Shown in pieces: positions 50,058-60,224 of a stretch of DNA of 64,000 bases. A program made the position numbers and the translations under genes. The notes under the pieces were generated by a model, which was not told the origin of the DNA, did no database searches, and worked only from the letters and a program-made list of their open reading frames with translations. Within the stretch, counting starts at the first letter, position 1; the number at the start of each line of letters is the position of its first letter. Origin of the DNA: Rutstroemia sp. NJR-2017a BVV2 (Eukaryota > Ascomycota > Leotiomycetes > Helotiales > Rutstroemiaceae); NCBI GenBank assembly GCA_002946415.1, contig NJPS01000014.1, positions 37,205 to 101,204 on the forward strand, in the 5' to 3' direction.

Positions 50058-51256
50058 GGCTTATGTGCCGTGCCAGACTCAATTTCGGTGGTCCTCGAGA
50101 TCGCACGCAGAGGTCGGCTTCCAGCGCCGCTTTTGATCTCATCACAGATACTGGATACGGTAGTTTTGTCATCCACCTATCTCAGCTTCTCACTTAAGTT
50201 AGGATCAAAAAAAACCGTGCGTCCATACAGCAAGATAGGCTAGGGTCCCCGTTCAATGCGGCTTACTCTGCCACCATCTAAGCTAGGAACAGGCCACACC
50301 ACGTAACCGCTGCCCAGAAGCTTACGAATCTCATGCCCGTTGCGAAAAGCTTTGATACGCCTGTGCCGCTGGCCCGCTGCACCGTAGATCATCTCGTAAG
50401 ACGGCATGACCGCCGAGGCCTTCGGCTATATACCCTGCTGACAACTCTGAGACCTCATGAAAAGCTTATTATGCAGTGAGCCTCCATTTCGTGTGGATTG
50501 TCTTAAACAAATTGTGGATCTTATCTTATCTTGGTCATCTCTCCGGGAGTCTGACAAGCCCTCTGGTTTTCAACCACCGCCCCTGGTCCAAGTGGTGACC
50601 CTGCTGCTTGCTAGGACTGCTTGCAGCAAGCTATAGCTGCGGAAAAATACTCGAGAAGTTCATGTCTTCACTAGTCACCGACCCATGTCTGGTTATGCCT
50701 CAGGGTCATTAAGTGGGTACAGTACCGTGCCAAAAGTATTTGGACATGGTCTATGCACACAGCCCACAACAACACGAAAATAGCATGCTGCTTTAATATA
50801 TTGTATACTACCCTTCTGCATCAATAACTACTTTTACTACGTTGATAACATATAATGAATATAAATCCTCAAAACGATAATATTATTAAAGGAGAGAAAA
50901 AATTAAAGCAGCATGTTATTTTCGTGTTGTTGTGGGCTGCGTGTATAGACCATGTCCAAATACTTTTGGCACGGTACTGTAGGAAGGTGCCAATAGGTAT
51001 ATATTCAGATGGTGCATAATCAGTACGATTTATTCTCGTCTATTGGCGAGAGCGTATAGGCGACAGTTTGGAGTGTGAACAGTTCCTTAAATTCGAGCTA
51101 GGTATCGGTGAGCCCTGAACCCTTGCTCCTTCAGTTGTGCTTGATTTGGACTCACACAATAACAGCATAGCTAGAACTCCCCTCAAGTGCGAAGGCCAGA
51201 CACGAGCATTCTTTACTCCTTCTCCAACAGGTCATCCTTTTGCTGTTGTGTACATC
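50058..51256. promoter_or_regulatory. Divergent promoter region between P450 and citrate synthase
   Basis: 1.2 kb separates the two start codons, so both promoters must lie here. A 260-bp MITE occupies 50720-50979. I saw no clear zinc-cluster palindrome. Co-regulation of the pair is inference from the divergent layout. Confidence 0.45.
50720..50979. repeat. 260-bp mariner-type MITE with about 75-bp inverted repeats
   Basis: Begins cagtaccgtgccaaaagtat and ends with its complement, flanked by TA (50718-50719, 50980-50981). The arms match over about 75 bp with few mismatches; the centre is AT-rich with no coding capacity. The cagta...aaaagtatttggaca type end is characteristic of Tc1/mariner elements. 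Confidence 0.85.
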
Positions 51257-52885
51257 ATGGCAGTGTCACTCTACCAGCGATGGTTGACAACTCTGTATCT
51301 CTTCTATCACCGTTCATTGGGGCATACAACTATCGGACCATCCGACGGCACTCTATCCATTACGGACGATCGTACTGGCCGTAGGTATCGACTTCAAATC
51401 AAGAATAATGCTGTCAAGGCGCTCGACTTCATGCAGATCACTTCTGCTGGAGAGGGAGCAGACTTCGTTGATCACTTTGACAATGGTATCAAAATCCTTG
51501 ACCCTGGATTCTGGAATACAGCATGCGTTGAAACACCAATCACGCTTATGTGAGTCAAATCCCAATATCTGGCTCGAAAGGGCTTTGTACTGACAGAAAT
51601 TTGAAACAGTGATGGCAAGCGTGGTTACATCCAATTCCGTCAATATTCGATCGAGTACTTGTTCAAGAACCAGGATTATGAGAGTGTGATTTTTCTTCTG
51701 ATATGGGGTAATCTCCCAACAGCAGAAGAGAAGAAGACTTTCCGCCAGAAGATAGCAAAAGAGATGGTGCCTCCTCAGTGTGCAATTGATGTGATCAAGT
51801 CTTTTCCGTAAGTCAATGTCAATCCACAAGTGCTTTCCTTACCTTTTGGCTTCTGTGCTCTTCATGAGTTGATCAAAGACGAATAACAGACGAGATTCCT
51901 TAACATTTCCGATGCTCCTGGCCGGTATAGCTGCATTCACTTCCTGTGATGAAGGCACTCGAGGACTCCATGGCTCCGGAAAAGCATATTACCTCGGCAA
52001 TGCAGAGAAAACAGATGCTGCGCTTTTCCGAACGATTGCTGCCCTTGCTACTGTCACGGCATTGGTGTACTGCCACAAGAGAGGACGGGAATTTACACCC
52101 GCAAATCCTGATGAGTCCTACATTGGCAATATCCTTCTCATGATGGGCGTTGCGAATAAACAGAAAATTGAGCGCTGCTTTGAGCGCCTCTGGATCTTGA
52201 ACGCGGATCATGGCATGACCAACTCTACAGCTGCCTTCTTGAATGCTGCTTCTACTCTTACTGATCCTTTATCTGCCTCCATATCTGCCCTCGCATCGGC
52301 GTATGGACCTCTCCACGGCGCGGCTGTTGAGATAGCTTACAGGGATTTCGAAGCCGTCGGGACAGTCGAGAATGTGCCCAAGCTAATCGCCGATGTGAAA
52401 GCCAAGAAGTTCCGTCTTTTCGGTTATGGCCATCGTATCTACAAAGTTGTCGACCCTCGTGGTAAGCTCGTCCGAACGCTCATCGAGGAGTACAAAGAGG
52501 ATATTGAGAGCAATCCGTTCTTGAAAGTTGCCATGGAGATTGATCGTGTAGCTGGGTCAGATGAGTATTTTACCTCGCGTAATCTACATGCAAATGCCGA
52601 TCTGTACGGCTGCTTCTTGTACACGGCACTGTGAGCAGTAATCAAAGTGGTGTAAAGGCTTTTTACTGATCATTGGCAGTGGATTTGAAACCGACACTAT
52701 TCTCGCACTATCATGTCTCTCGAGATCTCCTGGTGTCCTTGCACATTGGAGACAGTCAATGAGTAAGTCATCTCCCTGGCATCTTTATCGCTTGCTGATT
52801 GTTGACTTCAGTGTCTCCCACACCTATGTTGTGGCGGCCTCAGCATATTTTTACTGGGGAGGTTGCCAAGTCAGACAAGCAATGA
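51257..52885 (+). CDS. Citrate synthase (citrate/alkylcitrate synthase family)
   Basis: Exons 51257-51549, 51610-51807, 51890-52630, 52680-52762 and 52812-52885, with introns of 60, 82, 49 and 49 bp, give 462 aa. The enzyme condenses oxaloacetate with acetyl-CoA or a longer acyl-CoA. The catalytic triad is visible: His in YGPLHG (about 306), His in GYGHRIYK (about 345) and Asp in NADLYG (about 401), plus the conserved NADHG (about 271). The C-terminus ends MLWRPQHIFTGEVAKSDKQ, so there is no SKL peroxisomal signal. The first 29 residues carry Arg and no acidic residue, which could be a mitochondrial presequence; the start at 51257 is the first ATG in frame but not certain. The context (P450, AsaB-like, acyl-CoA oxidase, exporter) suggests a pathway copy rather than the Krebs-cycle enzyme. 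Confidence 0.9.
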
Positions 52886-53574
52886 ATGCGGAAGTATTAT
52901 GTGTACCTCTTCAGATTTTGATTTCCTCTCTCGAACGGGTATCAAACATGTATCTATGTTTGGCTACATTAGAATAGATTTAGACATAGAAATCTCAAAA
53001 GACCGGCGACAAAGCACTCTGACATTTGCTTGTTGACTTTTACCTTAACAAACGTTTGAATTGGAAATCATAATCTACAATGCAGTGTGACCCAACACGT
53101 CAACGGTGTACTGAATGGTACTACATCATGCGAGCTAGCGATTGACAATTTCTTCGCATGTCTTTTCATCTCGAAAGCCCGGAATGCCTTTCATTCGTAT
53201 CCTCCGAGAGCCCCACCTACAACAGACAACCGCCCCAGTGACTGCAGGAATAGCTAGGGCAGTAGTGGTATCAGCAGGGGGTCTTTTCAATAAGGGCCCA
53301 GTGGGGGGAGGTTGACGTTTCATTTAGCCTCAACAGTGGAGGTCAACGTACCTGCATACAGCATACCAGCAACGCACCGGAAAAATTATCAAGCTTTACT
53401 TCATCAAAATTTTCTCCCATAGCGGAATCCACTAAGGCAAGTCTGACGTGAGTGAAAATCTAGTAACGTCGTACAAGTGGGGTATTGACAGACTATGCTT
53501 TCATGCAGCTTATCAAGCTCCGCCGGATTGATGCAACCGGATGTTCGACGGTGCAGCAACTAGCTCTGCTCGTA

Positions 53575-53730
53575 CTTGGTCCCAAGGATAAATACTTGTA
53601 GTCCCTGTTGCTGTATATCGTAAGTTTTACCCAATCAAATAGTATAAAAGATATACTATCTGCCAAATTATTGGCTATCAAATAAAAGGTACTAGAACAG
53701 GGACTATAATTATTTATCCTTGAGACCAAG
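53575..53730 (+). repeat. 156-bp MITE, copy 2
   Basis: Same length and ends as copy 1 but in opposite orientation; TA on both sides (53573-53574, 53731-53732). Confidence 0.85.
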
Positions 53731-53856
53731 TAAATGCTACCGCGATAAGCCTGTATTATCAGATCTAGCTTCGGAAACGATAGAGGGTATTGTATCAAGC
53801 TCCACCAGATTGATACAATTGGATGTTCGATAGTGCAGCAATTAGCTTTGCTTGTA

Positions 53857-54012
53857 CTTGGTCCCAAGGATAAATACTTGTAGTCCCTGTTGCTGTATAT
53901 CGTAAGTTTTACCCAATCAAATAGTATAAAAGATATACTATCTGCCAAATTATTGGCTGTCAAATAAAAGGTACTAGAACAGGGACTATAATTATTTATC
54001 CTTGAGACCAAG
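53857..54012 (+). repeat. 156-bp MITE, copy 3
   Basis: Second MITE of the tandem duplication; TA at 53855-53856 and 54013-54014. Almost identical to copy 2, so it was copied by duplication rather than transposition. Confidence 0.85.
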
Positions 54013-54349
54013 TAAGTGCCACCGCGATAAGCCCGCATTATCAGATCTAGCTTCGGAAACGACAGAGGGTATTGCATCAAGCTCCAATATTCGATAGTTC
54101 CTGATACAAGCAAGCGAGATACTTGTAAACTTCAATCGTACGTAAACTATCGTATAGGGAAAGTGGACGTGGTGAAAGGACTTGTGGGTCAGATTAAAAC
54201 GTGAGCATGCCGTCCCTTGTAAGAGCAATATACGTAGAGATGCCCTGCCGATGAGAGCAGAAAATGGTTCAACGGATCAGACCTCTCCACTTGACTTCAA
54301 GTGCATTCTTCTTGGAGTGATACTTTCAAGTCTGAAGGCAGCATCGAAA

Positions 54350-56482
54350 ATGGGCTCAATTGAAGCACTTCAGGTCTTTGAGACTCAATCATTGTTACCA
54401 AGCGCCGAAAGAGCATCCGTCGAAGTGGCTGAGGTTTTCGAAACTCCGCCCGTGTTGGAAAGTACCGCGTACTTGACCAAAACCCCTCTCTTTGAGCCAA
54501 GACACGCAACTACACGTCATGAAGCTTTCAGACTTTCATATGAAAGAGCCAAAGTGATCAATAAACACTGGAGTCTGTTTAATTCCTCCTCTTGCACTTA
54601 AAGTACGCTGACTTTCTTGCAGGTTTCACTATAGATGATACTCTTTCCCTCACCCCCAAGTTCTGGGCCATGCATAGAGATGGCATCATCCTTAATGACT
54701 TGGGAGCGCATGCCATGCTTTCTATTCAACATAACTTGGTTGCTGGAACACTTGCTCGATATGCTACGGGCAATGCGGCACTTGAAAAGATCTTACAAGA
54801 TGTAGTGGATTTCAAGGTTTCGTAAGTGCTACCTCAAAGCTCTTAGTCATAAGTCTTGCAAAAGGAACTGATTTTATACAGAGCTGGCTTTATGCTTACT
54901 GAATTGGGCCATGGCTTGGATGCTAAGAATTTGGAAACGACGGTGAGACGACTGTCTGATGGTAGTTTCGTTCTCAATACGCCTTCACTGGCTGCGACAA
55001 AGTAAGACCACCCGTCTCCATTTACCAGGTGGAAAAATACTGATATTGCAGATTCGTTCCTCCTTCTATGCCAGTTGCTGGTCTTCCTCGCATTGCAATT
55101 GTTATTGCTAAGCTCTTAGTTGGGGATGAAGACCGTGGTATCCGTCCTGTTTTGGTGGCTCTCGGAAATGGTATGGAAATGTGCAGTGGGGTGAAGTCTG
55201 TGTAAGTGCAAAAGTTATTGCCTTGATGCAAAAGTCGCTCGTGAAACCAAACAGATGCACCAAGAGATGGGACCAACTTGCTGACGGAACATCTTCAGCC
55301 TCCTTCCTGAATTGAGCGGAATTCAAAGCCCTTATGCCATGACATCGTTTGACCATGTCCACCTACCTGCCACTGCAGTCCTTGGAAGTCTCGAAATGCC
55401 TAAAGACAAACGCATCCACTTCTTCGATGTTATCGAACGGATCACTACCGGAACCCTCGCCCTAAGCATGATCATGATCCCGGCTCTCAAGCTCGTTACA
55501 CATATCACTGGCAAGTATAGTTTACGTCGACAAGTTGGAACCCCCGGCAAGACCCAAATACCCATCATCAAGTTCCGCACTCAGCAAGCACCAATTTGTC
55601 ACGCACTTGCTCGTCTCGCTTGCATGGAGCCTTTTGCGGATGAGATGATCAAGCAGTACAAGGACACATCACTGAAGCCTGAGGTTCGAGGAGGCTTCAC
55701 TGTCATTCTCAAGGCTGTGTTTTTACACTATGCCCAGCATAGCATGCCTCAGCTTGTTGAGAGATGTGGTGCTCAGGCACTGTTCAAGCATAATCAGATT
55801 TGCGATGCAGACGTGAGTTGGCATACCAAAAGCTGCTTCGGTTGCCAGAGAATCAGAGCTAACTTCGATACAGAATCTCGTCCGCGCAGCCGCCATTTCG
55901 GAAGGAGATGCCTTAGTCTTGTGTATTCGTCTCGCAGTTGAAATTTGCCTAGGCAAATATGCCATGCCCGAAGCAACAAACCCAGATTGCCTCCTAGGTC
56001 AATACGAAGCCGGCCTAGCTGAGGAAGCTCTGACCACTATCGAGAGCATTCCTGAAGGTCACCGAAGTGACGAGTTTAACAGACAGCTCATCCCCCGCTG
56101 CAGACCCATTGTCGAAGCCATCGGACATCGCATGGTATATGAAGCAGCAGTCGCAGCCGGTGTTGATGCCGACCTGGTCTCCCTGTTTGAGATTGGCTGT
56201 ATAAAGGAGAATCTCAGTTGGTATATTGAGAATGGTCGGCTTGATAGAGCGAAGGTACGCGACATTGAGAATGCGGCACTAGACTCCATCGATCCCCAGA
56301 TCGACAGCCTTTTAGATAAATTGGAATTTGCCCCTTATGTCACGGCACCGATCATTTCTGATGAATTGTGGGAGAAGTTCGCCCCGGAGCTGGAAACATA
56401 CAAAGGAAATGCCGAGTATGACCTCTTTGGAACGAATACGAGTTCTACGTATGGAGAACAGGATATTGTGGGGCGTTGTTGA
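54350..56482 (+). CDS. Acyl-CoA oxidase/dehydrogenase-like flavoenzyme
   Basis: Exons 54350-54572, 54623-54821, 54882-55001, 55052-55201, 55299-55812 and 55874-56482 give 604 aa with consistent phases. The product fits the FAD-dependent acyl-CoA oxidase/dehydrogenase superfamily: an N-terminal helical domain, the TELGHGLDAKNLETT block (about residues 147-161, compare TELGHGSN in acyl-CoA oxidases), a beta domain, TSFDHVHLP (about 246-254) and a long C-terminal helical domain. It would desaturate or oxidise an acyl-CoA thioester. No SKL terminus (ends VGRC), so peroxisomal targeting is not evident. The first donor (gtctgt) is weak and the 97-bp fourth intron could have an alternative acceptor. 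It follows the citrate synthase on the same strand, which suggests linked CoA chemistry. Confidence 0.83.
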
Positions 56483-57476
56483 GGAGAGCTACAGTTAGAT
56501 AGAGCAACATAATTGTGCTACCAGTAGACACAGAAACAAATTGTGGTATTTGCGCCCCATGACAAATTCCATGAATTTGTGAAGCACCATACGTGACCGC
56601 AGAACGAAATTGACGCCCACTTGGTCGGCACCGTGTGGCCGACTCATGTCTGGGCAAAGTGGCTTGGCGTGCCCAGCCGGGGCGGGCCGTGGTTTGTCGA
56701 AGCATGCGTGCGGCACAGCACAGGCGGGGCGGCGGGGCTGCGGGCGCCCGAAAGAATCGCCGTCTCTTCGGCCATTTCGTTTCGCAAAATGGTTTGCAAG
56801 CAGCTCCACTGGCCCTGCAAGCCATTAGGGCCTATTGTTCTCGTCAACATCTCGGTGTTTCATTTTACCGGACATAAGTGAGCAGGGGCATAAAATATTA
56901 AGAGTCCTGAGCGAGATAAGCAAGGGTTCATGCGGGAGTCTGGAATGCTTGTCTGCGGGATTATTACTATCCCCTAATAAAAGTGTAGCGTGGCCGGGGT
57001 CCTGTCAGGGTATGGTATACGTGAGTACGTGAGAACGGTCGTACCAGCCCAGCCACGCTACATTTTAAACAGGGGCGGATAGTATGTTGTGTGTTCCGGA
57101 CCGTCATCTAATCTGATAGATCCTTTGCAGACGGGGCCGTCTACTGTACCCTTGCTACTGATAAGATCCTCGTCTACTGTACCCTTGCTACTGATTAGAT
57201 CCTTGCAGAATGAGGCCTGCTCCGGCTGTCTGAGCCGGTTAGACAGATGTTGGTTTTTGTAAACGCCCAATGTCGTAAGTTGCACCCAGGTTAAATGCTG
57301 CCTTAAGACTAAGGCCTTTCAGTTAACGGTTACTCCGGAAATTACGGAATAAGAAGCACAGTCACCGTAAAATTCCTCTCCTTCTTTCTTTAGAATTGAC
57401 TGCAGTTGCCTATCTTGCCCTCAACCCGTGACACCCAACAGTAATTTTATGATCTTTTCTGTGTTCGACTTCGAGC
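56483..57476. other. Intergenic, GC-rich patch and small repeats
   Basis: 56600-56830 is unusually GC-rich with frames open in several phases by composition; no motif supports a gene. An 11-bp inverted repeat (tgtagcgtggc at 56984-56994, complement at 57052-57062) forms a hairpin or small MITE of about 79 bp. A 33-bp direct repeat (tctactgtacccttgctact...) occurs twice at about 57139-57203. The last part is the promoter of the transporter gene. Confidence 0.5.
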
Positions 57477-59260
57477 ATGGCCGACTCGTCCAAGAACAAC
57501 CTGACCATGGATTCTGTCCTAGAAATGGAAACTAACAAAGAGGAAATCGCGACTCATCCTGAACCAGAACTCCCAACGCATACGTCGTCCGTCGCGCTCA
57601 AAAATGAATCGATTGATCTAGATACAGAAACAGATCCAGACACGAATGAAGCAGCCGCCGCAACCACCCCAGATCCTTCGCAATGGTCGATATGGAGCAA
57701 CAAGGAAAAGAAAATTATCATCTTCGCCGCTTCGTTTGGATCATTGTTTTCTTCGCTGTCGGGGCAGATATACTTCCCGGCTTTGAACACTATAGCGAAA
57801 GATCTTAATGTTTCGAATAATTTGGTTACTTTGTCTATTACAACTTACTTGGTCAGTGCGATTTTTCATCTTGTTGGAATCTAGTTTCTACATACAGGAA
57901 AGGGAGCATTCTCGACGGGTTTGAAATAAGTCACTGTACAATCTAATTGTGTTTACCCAAGAAGTAGATATTCCAAGGAATCGCCCCTACCTTCACAGCC
58001 CAGCTGTCCGATACTGCTGGAAGACGACCGTCATATATGATATGTTTCGTCCTTTACATAGCCGCCAACGTCGGACTTGCCCTCCAAAACAACTACGCAG
58101 CCCTCCTAATCCTCCGCTGCCTGCAAAGCGCCGGCAGTAGCGGTACAGTAGCACTAGCCAGTGCCGTTGCCGCCGACATCGTGACCACCGCTGAACTCGG
58201 CAGCTACATTTCTTTCGCAGCCGCAGTACCTATGCTCGCACCATCTATCGGCCCTATCATCGGAGGAGTAATAGCCACCTTCGCTGGATGGCATTGGATT
58301 TTCTGGTTCCTCTTGATACTGTCTCTCCTTGTAGCCATTCCCTTTGCCATATTCTTCCCAGAAACCTGCCGCAAGATAGTAGCCGATGGCTCAATCCCAC
58401 CCCCAGCATGGAACAAATGCTACCTCAACATTCGCGAAGAACGAAAAGCTCTCCTTAAAGGCACACCCATCAAGTACGCCGAGCGCGACGAATTGGCCCA
58501 AACGAGGCACATCCGCTTCCCCAACCCCTTCACGACCATCCTCCTCCTGCTGCAAAAGGAGTGCGGCTTCGCCCTCCTCTACAGCGCCTTCCTCTCCTGC
58601 ACCTACTACGCAACCATGTCCCTCATTCCCTCTCAATTCGGGAGTATATACAAATTCAACGATCTTCAGGTATCCCTCTGCTATATTCCCTTTGGCATAG
58701 GCAGCATGACCGCAGCATTTAACCGCGGTCGCATGATCGACACTAATTTCCGTCGACACTGCCAACGCCTTGGGATCACGTACGATCGCAAGTACCAGGC
58801 CGATCTGGCTGATTTTCCCATCGAGCGCGCGAGGTTGGAAGTTGCAATCCCGACTGTGTTCTTGGGCAGCGCGTTCGTGATTGGTCTGGGATGGATGCTG
58901 CAAGCTCACGTCAATCTTGCAGGACCGTTGATTTTCATTTTCGGGATCGGGTTTTGCTTGAGTGCGAGTATCAATACCGTGCAGGTGTTGATGATTGATC
59001 TATATCCTGGCAAGACGGCAACAGTTACGGCAAGTAATAATTTGGTCAGGTGTTTGTTAGGAGCCGGGGCGACGGCGTCGGTGGTCCCTATCATTGATGG
59101 GATTGGGATTGGATGGTGTTTGACGTTGTTTGGATTGGTGAACTTGGTTACGACGCCGTTGTTGTGGTATATCATGAAGGAGGGACCGGGGTGGAGGGCT
59201 GAGAGGAGGAAAAAGGTTAGTGAGGGTGCGCTACCGACAGCGAGAGATGTAACGAAATAG
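57477..59260 (+). CDS. MFS exporter, DHA1 family (Qdr/CexA-like)
   Basis: Exons 57477-57851 and 57968-59260, with a 116-bp phase-0 intron (gtcagt...gtag), give 555 aa. An acidic cytosolic N-terminus of about 75 residues precedes about 12 membrane spans. MFS motif A is present as LSDTAGRRP (about 138-146), and the PSIGPIIGG motif C, which marks antiporters, follows. ETCRKIVADGSIPPP after the sixth span is typical of DHA1 proton antiporters of the Qdr/Dtr1 type, a group that includes the fungal citrate exporter CexA. Probably exports the cluster product, or citrate-like acids, across the plasma membrane; the substrate is inferred from the neighbouring citrate synthase. Last gene of the cluster, about 4.6 kb from the telomere array. 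Confidence 0.88.
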
Positions 59261-59377
59261 GATGCTCAAGGAACCTAATATGAAGAGCCTGCAAAGAGGA
59301 TACATTAGAGAATATATTAGGATTTACGCAACATGTATTGAAAGAACTGTGAAATCTTCCAATTCTGAATATATACC

Positions 59378-59700
59378 CTATCCGTAATCATGCTCTATTC
59401 CAGGCCTCTCAGCATCTTCGTACATATCTGGGTCGTGGTTGCCGCAGTCTGGATCGTCGCCATTTGCTTTCGAGTGGGACCGGTATATTTCCAGCTGAGT
59501 GGACAAATATACTTCGAGAGACTGGAGAACTTCAGTTCTGTACCTGCAAGTAATTGAATACTAACTCGGTATTCGTCAAGGTGAGCCTGAAATGCATCGC
59601 TCGTCAGAGAGAAAGCAGAGCAGATACGTTGTAGCGGCATATTAATCAATATGCTGAAGGCAATTGATCTCGCTCGGAAACGAGAAAGCGAGAAGTAGAG
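59378..59700 (-). CDS. Possible C-terminal fragment of an unknown protein
   Basis: On the minus strand a frame ending at 59378 reads SLEVYLSTQLEIYRSHSKA, then an acidic tail (GDDPDCGNHDPDMYEDAERP). Upstream, MPLQRICSAFSLTSDAFQAH (from about 59640) could be joined through a small intron with acceptor ttgcag near 59546. No family recognised; convergent with the MFS gene, about 120 bp away. May be a relic or not coding at all. Confidence 0.25.
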
Positions 59701-59830
59701 TCCTCTAGTTAATCCGATCTTCAAATCAGCAGTCCAGCTAATCAACACTTGTTAAAATCCATAAAGACAATGAGCCGAAGATACCCTAGGTAGCAAATGG
59801 AGCAGGATTTGAAATTATTTAAATGCTTCG

Positions 59831-60125
59831 TGTTGGAACCACTTTAGTGGGGCAGGTGGGGCAGCTTTCGAAGCCTGTAGAAACAGGCTTTCGAAGCCTG
59901 TAGAAGCCTGTAGAAACAGGCTCAAGAAGCCTGTAGAAGATTGTGGAATAGGCTTACAGGCCTGTAAAGCCTAAGGCAAGAGGCCTGAAGATGCCTATAA
60001 ATATAGCTAGTCCTTCCCACTGTAGATAGCCTATAAGTTCAATCAAGTTAAGCATCCAGCACTTTCAATTCGACGTCCTTAAGCCTATATTTACCTGCTG
60101 TGCCTCTGTACATGCCTGTACAAGA
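59831..60125 (+). repeat. Copia 5' LTR
   Basis: Starts TGTTGGAACC, ends CAAGA, 295 bp. Same family as the solo LTR at 11078-11387, and related to that at 11837-12115. Contains a run of AAGCCTGT/ACAGGCTT palindromic units at 59870-59990. Confidence 0.85.
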
Positions 60126-60144
60126 GGTTATGAGCCCGGAAGCG
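60126..60144 (+). promoter_or_regulatory. Putative primer-binding site (half tRNA-iMet type)
   Basis: Directly after the LTR, ggttatgagccc is complementary to the anticodon arm (GGGCUCAUAACC) of initiator methionine tRNA rather than to its 3' end, the internal-priming arrangement known for Drosophila copia and yeast Ty5. Confidence 0.6.
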
Positions 60145-60224
60145 TACTAAGCTTAGGGACCTTAGTTATTTATTCGACTACTAAACCAGCCTATTTATAG
60201 GCCAATTCGATCATAAACTCAGCT

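Larger units (their letters stand above)
53511..54074. repeat. 282-bp tandem direct duplication
   Basis: Unit A 53511-53792 and unit B 53793-54074 are near-identical; a third copy starts at 54075 but breaks off after about ten bases. Each unit contains one complete 156-bp MITE. Differences between units outside the MITE are mainly C/T and G/A transitions, for example ccgccgg versus ccaccag. Confidence 0.85.
52886..54349. other. Intergenic with a tandem duplication and two MITEs
   Basis: No gene. Short frames (for example 53323-53135 minus, 62 codons) lack motifs. A 282-bp tandem duplication with two MITE copies fills 53511-54074. The last about 270 bp is the likely promoter of the acyl-CoA oxidase-like gene. 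Confidence 0.55.

Noticed and set aside
52812..52977. Alternative C-terminus of citrate synthase from the unspliced frame (72 codons)
   Set aside because: Splicing at gtaagt/ttcag gives the conserved LWRPxxIFTG end of the family, so the unspliced frame is not used.
53493..54113. 206-codon minus-strand open frame
   Set aside because: It runs across both copies of the tandem duplication and two MITEs, and its apparent internal protein repeat is just the DNA repeat.
56445..56881. Stack of five overlapping frames on both strands
   Set aside because: Open because of high GC; no motif, no splice support, overlaps the end of the acyl-CoA oxidase-like gene.
58386..58909. 104- and 172-codon frames on both strands
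   Set aside because: Shadows of the MFS transporter coding sequence.
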